This document shows positions 1-11,700 of a stretch of 64,000 nt of DNA, one piece after another. The stretch spans positions 7,010,501-7,074,500 of the forward strand of contig NC_088309.1 in NCBI RefSeq assembly GCF_910592395.1, given 5' to 3'. A program made the translations under genes and the position numbers. The notes under the pieces are model-generated. The model was given only the letters and a program-made list of their open reading frames with translations. It ran no database searches and was not told the origin of the DNA. This stretch comes from Lineus longissimus (taxonomy: Eukaryota > Nemertea > Pilidiophora > Heteronemertea > Lineidae). How positions within the stretch are numbered: the stretch's first letter is position 1; the number at the start of each line of letters is the position of its first letter.

Positions 1-2956
1 ACTGATCATACACAATTCCCAACCTACTCGTCAGCCAGCTGACAGATTCCCTGGGTCGAACGTGTTACTGTGATGTTTTTGAAGAGATACTTGTGGCTGT
101 TGGAGAGACTTCTTGTCTAAACAGTACTATTCTGCCCCCTCCCTCTAAGGCATACAGTGGTAACTAATACATTAACTGCGAAATGAACGCAGGTTGAATA
201 CAGTGAGTTAATCATTCAAACAATATCAAATGTAACCATGATGATACTTTTTACTGGGTGACCCATGCCTGTGGGATGTTTGATCCAACATACTTTGAGG
301 CGGTTGGCGATCATTCTAGTCTATTGTTTGCTAGGATAGCGCCTCTTGTGATTTAAAGGTAAGGAGGCATACCAAAAGCGGTCAACATGTTATTGCCAAG
401 GAAGTAGATTCGGTAATTCTATTCAAACTTGGATTGTGATTGGCTAACTGAAACTTTGACCTTGTTGGAAAGTTTGGTAAGGAAATCTTGATTTTTATAA
501 ACATGACCCTGAAACCCACCTTAACCTTGATCTGTCTCATAATTTCAGAGGCTTAGTCCAAGGATGAGTCCGATCCACGAGATGTGAGAGGACGAATGGT
601 TGTCAGTCTTCCGTGGCAGTGCCCAGCAGTCCAGTGGCAGTGCCCAGCAGTCCTAGGCCAGCAGCTCAAACCGGTAGGAATAGGTAGAATCCGTACATAG
701 AAAACAACTTCTGCTAGAATGAGAAAAAGTCCCCCTGATGCAGTTAATGGTATTTCGCCGTGCAAGCAAAAGAAACAGCTAGCCAAATAAGAAACACGGG
801 TGTCTAGTGATGGTCTGTTCGATAGACTCATCAGGCTAAAAAATGCAATCCGTGTACAATTATTGGGCCACGCAAATAACGTACTGCAGAACAAATTCAC
901 ATATTAGATGGGGAGACTGATCGTTGGGGCATACCAAATACAAATGACGATTGAATAATTGTTTCTATTCTCCCAAATCTGCAAGTCTGCTCCCAGTTGC
1001 GCTAGAATAAGTTTTGAACTAACACATCGATATATTTTCTCTCATCTTCAGAGGGATGGACCGACTCCCTTCCCGCGGCTGAACCCGGCATCCTCCCATC
1101 GATGTATACAAGCCACCGGTCCCACTTCTACCGGCATCGTGACTAGTCCTCCATGGTGACGAACAGTAACTCTCGACCTAGAGTGCTTATAAATCAGGAT
1201 GTATAGATGTAACAGAAATGAACAAGGATAGAGTATTCCGTATATAGGGAGTTTTCGCAAAAGAGTAGGGACAATCCAGGATGTATGAGTGTACATGTGA
1301 CAGTTTTAAATACCCTAAGATATAGTGTTCTGGGGACTGATGAATATATTATGCGCATTAATCTCTTAGGTGTTGATGTACACCAACCAACAGGGAAGGA
1401 CTTGTTGCCAGAGGGACATTTCCTACTACTCCACTGGAATAGAAATCCTACCTAACTGTAGCGCCACCTGTTCCCACATGTGGTGCCCACGTACAGATTG
1501 TTGTTAGAATATCTTTTTGTAAAACCTTTTCATGATATTTGACGAATGTTTCAGGACGTTGAATATCTAAATTTGTCCTAAACATATCAAATAAAGAATG
1601 ATAGTTTCACAATCAGTGTTGTTCTTTTTACAACCGTCAGAAGGGTCTATTCCTAAGCCAGGACAAAGTTTGGTACGTCTTTCCCGGGTGATAACGCCTT
1701 TCAAAAACCAATGGGCAACAGCAGCGCCCCTGTGGCGTGTTGGGTACTTTTTCTGAGACACCGCAGGAGGGTAAAATGAAGCAGAGAGTTCGCATTTACA
1801 GAAAACAATTCATAAGTTTGCAGAAAGTGGCAATTCATGTCACCCTCGTTGATAGATATTAGGCAGGTTTCGCAATCAATACGAACGACGAAGTTAGATG
1901 GTCTAGACTCCTGTTTCAATCCCGAAATCGAGGCTATACCCTGGTCTGAAACTTCCCCCCGGAAAAAAGTAAATTGCCTGAATAACTTGAAGTTGAAGTT
2001 GCGTGTGAAAAGGGCATAACAAAATGGCCGAAATTTAGTTTCGCAAACCACCCCCCTGCAAACTTATCAGAGAGCGATATTACAGAAAACCCCTAGGTGA
2101 AAAACATGAGTATATTTCCACAACCGGATGGGCTGCTAAGAGAACATTCTACACTTCTAGGCCTCAACCACATGCTCAGGCCGCAATGAAATATATAGAT
2201 TTCACCAAAAACCGTCTGACATGTCTATAAGCCCTATTACAAAGAGCCATATCGAGCCCTCGAGAACTTTACTTCACACTCTATCGACAAATTTCGTAAA
2301 TTTGATAGAGAGTTTCTCCTACCTATCACCTTGAAACATTGTTTAAAAAAAAAATCCCTTCAGTATCAAGGTTCGTTCAGGAATAGGTGATCAGTGTAGG
2401 CCTATGCGGCGCCATTTTTAAATACGGGCGCTGATGATAAACCGGGATTTTTTTGTATGTAACTACGGCCAATGGCGAGGTAGAGACTTCAATTGAGCAT
2501 CTCCTTCAAGAGACTGTCCTCCAGAACGTGCGAGAGACGAGCATCCTCAGAATTCTGCCATTGGAGGATGACATGATTAGACCGCGAATAGACAAGCTAT
2601 TTGGTCTTCAAGTTCTAAACCTTTATTTCCGAAAAGGAAGGCCCTTAGAAGACATCGCAGCGTTCAAAGTTTCGTATACACGTGTGGTTATGATGTTAAC
2701 GGCTAGAAAGTCGGCACGCTCCTGATTTTTCTGTAACAGACAAACGGTCACCTCCGACAAACGGTGCTGCTTCCAAGGTAATTTGGATTATATTCATTAG
2801 AATGTCGTCTCCGATGCACCTCCACCAGAGAAGAAACTATTTCCTACCCCGGTGTACCGCATCTGTGATATTTGGCCCGGGAAACACTGACGGATGGTAC
2901 GCCGGTCTTCGCACTTTGTCGCTGTGGACATTCTGCTGTCTTGGCTGATGGCAGGG
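1..2956. other. Left flank, no gene recognised
   Basis: I found no exon with recognisable protein content on either strand. The open frames here (up to about 116 codons) have no domain-like composition and overlap one another on both strands. The only structure seen is a 20-base unit (GTGGCAGTGCCCAGCAGTCC) present twice in tandem near 614-654. Confidence 0.5.
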
Positions 2957-2960
2957 AGAG

Positions 2961-3278
2961 GATGGAACGCCAATCGAGCCACATTCTTGATCATGGCCGT
3001 AGAAGCCCGGGAAGAAAAATTGGGGGTGTCCGTACTCCTACGGCCACAATCAACAATCCTGGGTACTCCATGCCCGCGCAACAGCGGAGACAAGGCACTA
3101 CAATATCCATAACGACAATGATCAGTTATCACAACAGAAGTTGGTAGTGCAGATAACTATAACAGGGTAGCAACTGCCTTATGTGTGGGGCGTTTTTGCC
3201 CGCAACAGTTTCATAGGTGATGGAACGCCAATCCAGCCACATTCTTGACCATGGCCGTAGAAGTCCGGGAGGAAAAAT
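2961..3278 (+). repeat. Direct repeat pair of about 60 bp
   Basis: 2961-3020 and 3219-3278 share the core GATGGAACGCCAAT and CATGGCCGTAGAAG, with a few substitutions. Unit spacing is 258 bases. Probably part of an old repeat unit that also includes the nearby fold-back sequence. Confidence 0.75.
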
Positions 3279-3311
3279 CACTTCAACACGGGGCAAAACC
3301 GCAAAACTCCT

Positions 3312-3892
3312 ACTGGGTCAGAGGCGGTAACTCTCGAGGCGGCCAACAACTAAAACGCCCAACTCCTACTGAAAAAAATACTCGTGATACTTAAAAACAA
3401 CATATTTCTACCTCAATTCTCGAAATCTTTAGTGTGAAATCCATCAAAAAAAGTTGAAGATTATCGAGACGTGGTCGTTATTCTCAATGATGACAGTCGA
3501 ATATGACAATACTCGAACCCGCAACGCACTGATTGTGGACTGGTACGGAAGTGTGGTTAGAGCAAGACGAGCAATCTTTATGGCATTATAGCCGACAGCA
3601 TATGCTGGTACTATTACTGTAAAATCGTTAAGGAATCGTCGTGACTTTGGCATGTGTAATAAGATTGATGCGACTGTTCTTCTTTCCGTTTTTCAAGAGC
3701 AATAAACCCATTAAACATTTTTATATTTAACTTGTATGATATATTTACTTGAGAGGCTGAGTCCTTAAACATCTTTGGTCGTCCACTTGTGCAGCAGTCG
3801 CGGGAAAAAGGAACATTTCGAAAGGGGTAGACATAGCGCGCACCGATTTAGTTGTTGGCCGCCTCAGAGAGTTACCGCCTCTGTGACTCAGG
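3312..3892. repeat. Inverted repeat (about 45-bp arms, about 490-bp spacer)
   Basis: 3312-3357 is close to the reverse complement of 3848-3892; shared blocks include TTAGTTGTTGGCCGCC and GAGTTACCGCCTCTG. The same block recurs at 5015-5040 at the start of the second 0.9-kb repeat copy. This may be a fold-back transposon or an end of the neighbouring repeat. The interior has no coding signal that I recognise. Confidence 0.65.
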
Positions 3893-4767
3893 GTTAAGAC
3901 ACTGGGGTCTGCCCGTGGCTGACAGGTTGACTGGAGGTCCAGATCATAGAGTATACCAGCCGGGTCTAACCGATTGGATTGGTACCTTATCATGCTCAGT
4001 CTCCCCAGCGGAGACCATGGACCGCGCATCCGCACTCCCACGCCTTGTATAATATGCATCTTGACCGCAAGCCTTGGATCCCCTCCTGGAGGACTTGTTG
4101 ATGAGCGTTTCGCTCCAGGTTGACGAGGCACCAACATTTTGGCAAGAACTTAAATCCGTAAGCAATTAGAACTCTTTCAAAACGAAGTGAATCTTCGAAG
4201 TGACCTCCCATGTTTTAAATCATGCACTTAATTTTGAAGGAGTTGTAATTGCTTTGGGATTTCAAGTTCTGGCAAAAATGGTGGTGCCTATGGCCTACTC
4301 TTAAGTTCTACCTCAGGTGGTACCTGTTTAACGGCATTGGGTGGTCATCACCTCCCATATGGCAAGTCTGGGTAGCCCACTGGAGGGTTACTGATGTCAC
4401 AATCTGTGGACAAAGACTGGCCACTTAAAACTGTCCCCAGGCCCCACAGGCTGTCCCCAAATGGTTTTTGTCATGCTTTACCAATGGGACACTGGGGGCT
4501 ACCGCTACCCCTCACTTCTTTCAATCACCACCGGAGGCCCACTGATGCTTGCTGTCGGGGAGGTGTTCCTTGTTTTATACTGACCCCCCCCCCTCATATC
4601 CCCAAGACATCCTGTCTTCCCTGTCATCCAGATCACCATGTGTCCCTTTCGTCCTCTAGTAGGGTATGCTTGGAGTATGGTGCTTCAAACATGTTGAAGT
4701 GTGTGCCAATTTCAAGGGTGGGAGTGTGTTCTCTGCAAATAAAAAAACTGAGTCCCACCCCTGAAAT
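3862..4767 (+). repeat. 0.9-kb dispersed repeat, copy 1
   Basis: Aligned almost base for base with 5015-5954. It opens with GAGTTACCGCCTCTGTGAC and GGTTAAGACACT, which faintly resembles a tRNA-type A box. It ends in a stem-loop (ATTTCAAGGGTGGGA ... TCCCACCCCTGAAAT). The 161-codon frame at 4394-4879 runs out of the repeat and is broken in the other copy, so it is not a gene. Confidence 0.85.
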
Positions 4768-5014
4768 TAGCATTCTCTTCATTTTGAAAGAGTTCTCACA
4801 GAGATACGCTTTCTTCTCCAAATTCATTACAGTGTTCTCCATTCTTCCCATCTTTTCAATAATAATCAAGAGTATATGAGAGTGTCACATTAATCCTAAT
4901 GATAATGAGAATACACTAATTTGTGTCATCTTTGAGCAATACACCTATAGCTAATCCAAGATTGCTTCACCCAAATCAAGCCAGGGCCCGGTTGTTCAAA
5001 GAGGCTTGCGTGGA

Positions 5015-5954
5015 CCTCAGAGAGTTACCGCCTCTGTGACCAGTGGTTAAGACACTCGGGTCTGCCCCTGACTGACAGGTTGACTGGAGGTCCAGATCAT
5101 AGAGTATACCAGCCGGGTCTAACCGATTGGATTGGTACCTTATCATGCTCAGTCTCCCCAGCGGAGACTATTGAGCGCATCCGCACTCCCGGAGTGCCTT
5201 GTATATGCATCTTGACCGCAAGCCTTGGATCCCCTCCTGGAGGACTTGTTGATGAGTGTTTCGCTCCAGGTTGACGAGGCACCAACATTTTGGCAAGAAC
5301 TTAAATCCGTAAGCAATTAGAACTCTTTCAAAACGAAGTGAATGTCAATTTCAAGGGTGAGAGTCTGTTATTTGTTTTCTGGAGAATGACCTCCCATGTT
5401 TTAAATCATGCACTTAATTTGGAAGGAGTTGAAAGTGCTTTGGGATTTCAAGTTCTGGCAAAAATGGTGGTGCCTATGGCCTACTCTTAAGTTCTACCTC
5501 AGGTGGTACCCGTTTAACGGCATTGGGTGGTCATCACCTCCCATATGGCAAGAATGGGTAGCCCACTGGAGGGTTACTGATGTCACAATCTGTGGACAAA
5601 GACTGGCCACTTAAAACTGTCCCCAGGCCCCACAGGCTGTCCCCAAATGGTTTTTGTCATGCTTTACCAATGGGACACTGGGGGCTACCGCTACCCCTCA
5701 CTTCTTTCAATCACCACCGGAGGCCCACTGATGCTTGCTGTCTGGGAGGTGTTCCTTGTTTTATACTGACCCCCCCCCCCCCATATCCCCATAACATCCT
5801 GTCTTCCCTGTCATCCAGATCACCATGTGTCCCTATAGTCCTCTAGTAGGGTATGCTTGGAGTATGGTGCTTCAAACATGTTGAAGTGTGTGCCAATTTC
5901 AAGGGTGGGAGTGTGTTCTCTGGAAATAAAAAAACTGAGTCCCACCCCTGAAAT
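5015..5954 (+). repeat. 0.9-kb dispersed repeat, copy 2
   Basis: Same orientation as copy 1. It carries about 40 extra bases near 5343-5386, which themselves resemble the CAATTTCAAGGGTG block at the repeat's far end. This suggests copy 1 lost a segment between two short direct repeats. The separating 247 bases (4768-5014) are unrelated. Confidence 0.85.
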
Positions 5955-7813
5955 ACCCTCTCAATTATCAAAGAACAACGTTCAGGAAACTGTTAAAAAA
6001 TTGAAAAATATTTATTCATACATTTATGTATTCTGTACAATAGCACAGCATATTGAAGACTATACAATCCATCTTTATCAGAGCCGCATTAATTTGCCTG
6101 GAGAAAGTCAAGATATCTTGACTAAATCAGGCTCTTTCACAGATGTACTGTAAAACTTCCAATTTTTTTAGAGGTTTTTTTTACTCCCTGGACAATGCAA
6201 CTGTCCAGTTTTCTTGATAAAACTGAACTATATTAAAAGACCGAAACTAAAGGGTGGATTTTGGGACAATTTTCCTTCTGACATCAGCTGGCCCTTTTGT
6301 CCTAGGGGGTCATTTATAATTACAGAACGATACTTTATCACAGAATTCACTGTAATTATGTCTTTGAATATGGTACATTATTTATTGAATAGCATCTACA
6401 GAAAGATTTCATTCAATCTCAACCCCCTTGATGTGATTATATCAACTGAGTTGAAACGAAGATGCATCTATTTATTTACAAGTTAGAGTGGGCTGATCAA
6501 TCTTACCATGGTTTGCAGATAAAGACCATCCTTTCAGATGAATGATCACAAGAAAACTGACAAAAAACCCGACAAGAATTAGTTTTTCAACTGCAAAAAA
6601 CTGTAAACCCCCAAATGTTTAACTGACTGAATGATTCAAATTTGCACTAGTCATTTTTTGGACAGCAAAGGACACAATGTAAAATCAAAGATGGACATCA
6701 TCACGTTGCCAACATTTTGCCATCGAGACATTACAGAATATGAGATTTTATAATAACTACAATGTACTCTCATTCTTTCATTAATTCAATAACTCAATAT
6801 GACCATAAGAGTTACTTGCCAGTACAAAGTGCATTATTTCAGTGTTGTTATTATTATTATTATCATACATGTGCATATCTTACAAAAAGAATGTTAGCAT
6901 TTAGACACCACATACCTTTAATAATACTACATCAGTGTAATACAGAGTTATTATCTAACGACTGCTAACTAAGAAGAAGAAATGCATGACACTTTTGACT
7001 ATAGACTAAACTCGCAGTCATAACTGACTTATATGACAAAAGCAAATGTTAATCATATCACGAAATACATCTGACTGCTCCCAAATATCGCGTATGACTT
7101 TGTATGATTACGGACTGAAAAATCCATGTCAAAATTATATTTTCCTCTTATTTAATTCCCTCATCGACATTTGACTAGGTAACCAGTTACACATGGTCAC
7201 CTCAAACCCAGTGGCCATTCCATCATCAACAAATGATTTGGTGTTGGTGCAAACCCCTCCATACCACTGCAATGCCGGCAAAAATGGATAGCAACGACGA
7301 TATTTTGAGGTACCTTTATTGAAAATATCCCTACCCAAAAAGGAGTTAATAAGATACACGCTGCTTCTCCAGATAGCAATTTAAAGAAAGAAATACCGCC
7401 TACAGACTGACGGTCAGCATAATGAGACAATATTTTCCTATACATCAAACAATGAATCTTTGAAATTCATTACAATCATTGTGAACAAATAAATAATGGA
7501 ATAAGAGCTAATTTCATTTCCTATTAAACTATAGGATAGATACATATTTGCCATGCACAGCCTTATTCAGCTTTCGTTCCCATTCCTATAACATTATGAT
7601 GTCATGGTTAAAAATGCACTAGACTGCAATAGTCTCCTGCAACACTAACATAATTGTTGCTGCACAAGTAGACCTCGACACTCTTCCGTCACACCAACAA
7701 AATCAGTCTTGCGCAAGTTACCTGCAACTGTCTTTCTTGCGCAAGTTAGCTCCAACTGACTTCACCACACTTCTACGAATAGAATAAAACTGTCTTCTGT
7801 CACACTTGCATAG

Positions 7814-7933
7814 GGCTACAAAACAGATCACAACTCTGACCACTCTTTAAAGAGGCTACAAAACAGATCACAACTCTGACCACTCTTTAAAGAGGCTACA
7901 AAACAGATCACAACTCTGACCACTCTTTAAAGA
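7814..7933. repeat. Tandem array, 40-bp unit x 3
   Basis: Three head-to-tail copies of a 40-base unit beginning GGCTACAAAACAGATC and ending CTCTTTAAAGA. The copies are essentially identical, so the array is recent. Units are contiguous with no spacers, so this is not a CRISPR array. Confidence 0.93.
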
Positions 7934-8116
7934 AAGCCAGGGGCTCTTCATTCGAAAATTATAACTTTTCAGCCATTACTTTCACAGTAATTTATCCACA
8001 TATGAATGAACACAATTGTGATTGCCAGTTGGGACGTAAATTTGTACCTTTTATGAGGGGAAAAATGAGATTTTTCTCTTTTTTTCTCATCGATATCACC
8101 GATATCATCGAAAATG

Positions 8117-8142
8117 TATAAGGACATATGTATGTCCTTATA
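8117..8142. repeat. Perfect 12-bp palindrome with 2-base centre
   Basis: TATAAGGACATA - TG - TATGTCCTTATA. It lies about 450 bases beyond the ADAMTS stop codon and just beyond the candidate poly(A) signal. It could form a stem or be a protein-binding palindrome. Confidence 0.85.
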
Positions 8143-8211
8143 AATGTTTGAGTTTTTTTAGATTGTGCTCATACAAAAGTAGTCTGTCATAGATTGCTAA
8201 CAGCAGGAGTT

Positions 8212-8231
8212 AATAAAGACTATTCTTTATT
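8212..8231 (-). terminator. Candidate polyadenylation signal of the ADAMTS gene, in a palindrome
   Basis: AATAAA occurs on the minus strand about 365 bases after the stop codon. It is one arm of an inverted repeat, AATAAAGA - CTAT - TCTTTATT, so the plus strand carries AATAAA too. It would give a 3' UTR of about 0.4 kb. Other downstream hexamers could be used instead. Confidence 0.4.
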
Positions 8232-8593
8232 ATGGACAACGTGAAGGACTGAACTGTACATCACACCAGAGACCTGATCCACCTTTGTACAGTGCTGCAT
8301 TGTCAATAGCTCAGGGTCGCCCCAATGGCCGAACAGCTGTAGGACGTGATGATGATGAAGAGTCTTTGTCAATTCCAGCAACAATTCCACAATCAGAAGC
8401 GAAAAACTAATGCAAACATCATAGAAGGCACATCCATATGAAGACTAGTATTGTCAGCAGATGCCTCCATTCGGAAGTCCAATCCTTGACCCAACTCAAT
8501 AAAATGGCCTTGATCAGTTCAGAATCCGGAATTAGATTCTGAAGAATATCACCGAGGTTTAACAACTTTCAAAAATCATGAGGATTCAGACCC

Positions 8594-8763
8594 TCACGCT
8601 GTGACAAAATGCTTCTTGGACTTTTTGTGCGGCCGACAAGTTCTACAGCATTTCACTTGCACATATCGTTGACTACAGTGCCCGAGCCTTTTGAGAATTG
8701 TACACACATGGCTGCTCATCTGATTGGATGTACAGTGAAAGCTATGGTGCCAGTCCATCAGAG
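8594..8763 (-). CDS. ADAMTS7/12: ADAMTS exon 25: PLAC domain and stop codon (aa 1651-1706)
   Basis: Six cysteines in the PLAC pattern: [19 protein letters not shown], then GHC and VKCCRTC. The protein ends in a basic tail ([13 protein letters not shown]) and TGA. PLAC is the C-terminal module of ADAMTS7, 12 and several other family members. Confidence 0.94.
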
Positions 8764-11700
8764 CTGAAAGAAAAATTATAGATAGCATTAACGCTTTTGA
8801 TCATCTTTGTCCCTGAATTTCTATGTTGGGGCAAACCCAAAAACCAGTTTTCACTCTATAACTTAGTCCAGGGATTTTATTCAAATTAATTGTATATAGG
8901 AATGGTTGTGGACCAAGTGACTTGGCAAAGGATGCAGTGTAACTGCATATGATACATACCAGCATTTTGTACAGCGCATACGTCAGTGTTACACTGTTGT
9001 CGTGTGAGTGGCTTGAGGCTATCGTCACAACCTACAACTGGTTCATAAGATGTCTGGTTCACGCACTGGACATGACGGGCTTGTTGTCCTCCACCACAGG
9101 TCTTGGAACACTGGAGAAAAAAATCTTATGTCACATTCATGTTTCAACTCTCGCTGCCGAGTAATTTTGATTCATTTAAGTAGCAATTTCCTTTAGTAGC
9201 AATTGATTTTTACCTAAATTGGACATTTTTGGGGCTTATGAAATTTTTTTCATTGAAACTTACAGTTTGTTTTATTAACCAAGAGAGACCTAGCTCTCAC
9301 AGAGTATAACTGTGATGAGCCAATGGTTCCAATGGCAAAGAATTTTGATAAATGGAGTGTCAATTGAGGATGACCCACAAAATTAGTACAAATTTGATTG
9401 CTTGCTGATGTTTGGAGTAGTTTGAGCTTATAAACAAAGCATGTGAACGCAAGTATGTGAAGTGTAGCTTGATGAATTAAGGTGCATATTATAGGGTGAG
9501 TGATGCTGATGTGATCAGAGTCATTCAGTGAGGTGATTGAAGAGTGGGTGGATGATGCAATAGGGAATGTTCTTGTATGTATGATGGTCTGGAGTAAGCC
9601 CAAATTAACAAATTGAGACGGTCTCCGCTCAGCCAGTCTTTGTGACCCTGTTATGTCAGTCTTATTTTGAACTACCACGAGGTGCCATGACTGCCCAGAG
9701 AATGGCGGCATATTACGGACGATCCACCAACTCCTTTTATGTTCTCGTCGAGCTCTTATCATGTTCCCATGAATGCCTTGCAAAGTTCTTGTCAAATAAG
9801 TCATATAGTCTGTATTGTTTGCCTGAAGGGTGTTGTTTCTTTCCATTCTTTTGACGTATCTTACCTCGCTCCAGGAGCCTGCTACCCATACTATACAAGA
9901 CGCTTCTTTACATGGACGGTGTGTCAGAGGTTTTTCAACCAGGTCACACTGGTGAACCTGTGGGCAATAGACTTCTCTTTTCTGGACACCCGATCCACAA
10001 GTAGCAGAACACTGCAAAGCAAATGGTGTTGATAGACACAAGAGTACAGCATGGCGAAGGATAATGATTATGTACAGGGTGAATCATGAAGACCAAAAAC
10101 TTTCATACTTTTCTATATCATTAAGAAGTTTTAAGTCCAAATTCTCAAAATTTTGAGTATGCTGACTAGAACTGGGCAAATATGATCAACATTGCCTCTT
10201 CAGCCCCCCCGAAACGAACACCTCTGTCTGGAGGACAATCCCCAGTGCTGAGGACCATTGTTCTAACAGGCTTCAGCAAATATAGGGCCGCTTTCAAGGA
10301 AGGACAGAGTTAGATATGATTTAGATACAGCATATTTCCTTAAGAGTACTTTCATGTAAGGTATCAGCAAGTATGCATTAAGAATGCATACTTGGTGTCA
10401 GTTAATGCATGATCTCATGAAAAGTATGAAAGTAATGGTCAAAATAGTATAACACGAGCGATGACAGGAAAAAGGCTTTTAACTACAGCAGTAGACTATC
10501 ATGTTGTGCTTCAGGCAAAAATGAAATGTTACATTACACCGCCGTGGGCATGCAAAAGCTGAGAAGTGCACCCTTGAATACCAAAGTGGGTTTCATCTCA
10601 CATTTTTAACAAACCTAGTCATTTGATCTAACCATGACTGTCAGGGTAATCAAGCCCCTTCACTATGACATCATTGTAAAGGCGCTTCCCTCTGCAAGAT
10701 GATTGTTGCATGGAGGGCTAACTCAGGTCCAGTTGGGATAAAAATCAGAATAGAGTAGCTTGATCATTCAGTCAGATTTTGATTTGTCAATTTTATGAGT
10801 TACCGGCATTTATTGATGGGAACTGCTACTGTAGAGTGGAAGATGACTCGCAGTAATTATGCTCTTAATAACACTACTTTGAGCTAACAATACTGATTGT
10901 GACAATGACAAACTGAAGCAAGACTAAACTGAGTCAATCAAGTCTAAGTATTGTGGCTACTTCATATAGAAATGCTAAGAACTATCATAAGTCTGAGAAT
11001 AGCCTACACTGAGATGACAGTACAAGCAACCCGATCTTTAACAAGGGATGAATTAGTAAGAGTAAATCATGACCCTGTGTTCATGTGGGTTAGTTCGACC
11101 ATGATGGTGATGACTGTTAGTGCCAAGCATGCTTGAATGATAATACTCCCAAAAAAAACTCCGAGAAATGTACAGAACGAACCAGTACAGAACATTATCT
11201 CCCGGATGTTTTGACTTTTTTTTGGTAAAGTGTACATCTTTAAAAACAATGTAAGGTAAAGTGGTACAATTATTTCCCCAGTACAATACAAGCCTTTGAG
11301 TGCAGTAGCTGACTGCTGTTTACTGTTGAGGGCTCTAAGTGTACTTTTTTTCCATTCTGTACAAACCCTCCGCAAAATGCTGAACTAAAAAAACTCCTCA
11401 CCGGCGACCAATCAGAAACAGCCCACGCTATACAAGGATGCTCGTTGCATTTTGATATGTCCGTTGGTTTCTCTAGTTTATAACAATTTGCCGAAGGCAC
11501 CTCATTTGTTGTCTTTGTTTCTACACATAGAACTTTTCTTGTCATTATTCCTCCACCACAATGACGCGTACACTGCAAGTAGAGAATATAGGATACGTTA
11601 CAAATGAATAGTGTAATGGTCATTGCAAGTAAAGAATACAGAAATAAGTGTAATGATGTTGATTACATGCAATCTTAGTGTTGCCAAACGGAGCTATCGC

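Larger units (their letters stand above)
5955..8211. other. 3' flank of the ADAMTS gene
   Basis: AT-rich sequence without recognisable exons. It holds a short ATT microsatellite near 6849-6860, the 40-bp tandem array at 7814-7933 and a perfect palindrome at 8117-8142. Sequence down to about 8200 may be transcribed as 3' UTR of the ADAMTS gene. Confidence 0.5.

Noticed and set aside
4394-4879. 161-codon plus-strand open frame
   Set aside because: It lies mostly in the 0.9-kb repeat, runs out of it at the 3' end, and is truncated in the second copy. Composition is not protein-like.
7814-7933. CRISPR-like array
   Set aside because: Units are contiguous without spacers and the window is an animal genome; it is a simple tandem repeat.
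9250-10041. 263-codon minus-strand open frame as a gene of its own
   Set aside because: Only the first part is real (ADAMTS exon 23). The rest is intron read-through after a clear GTAAGA donor.
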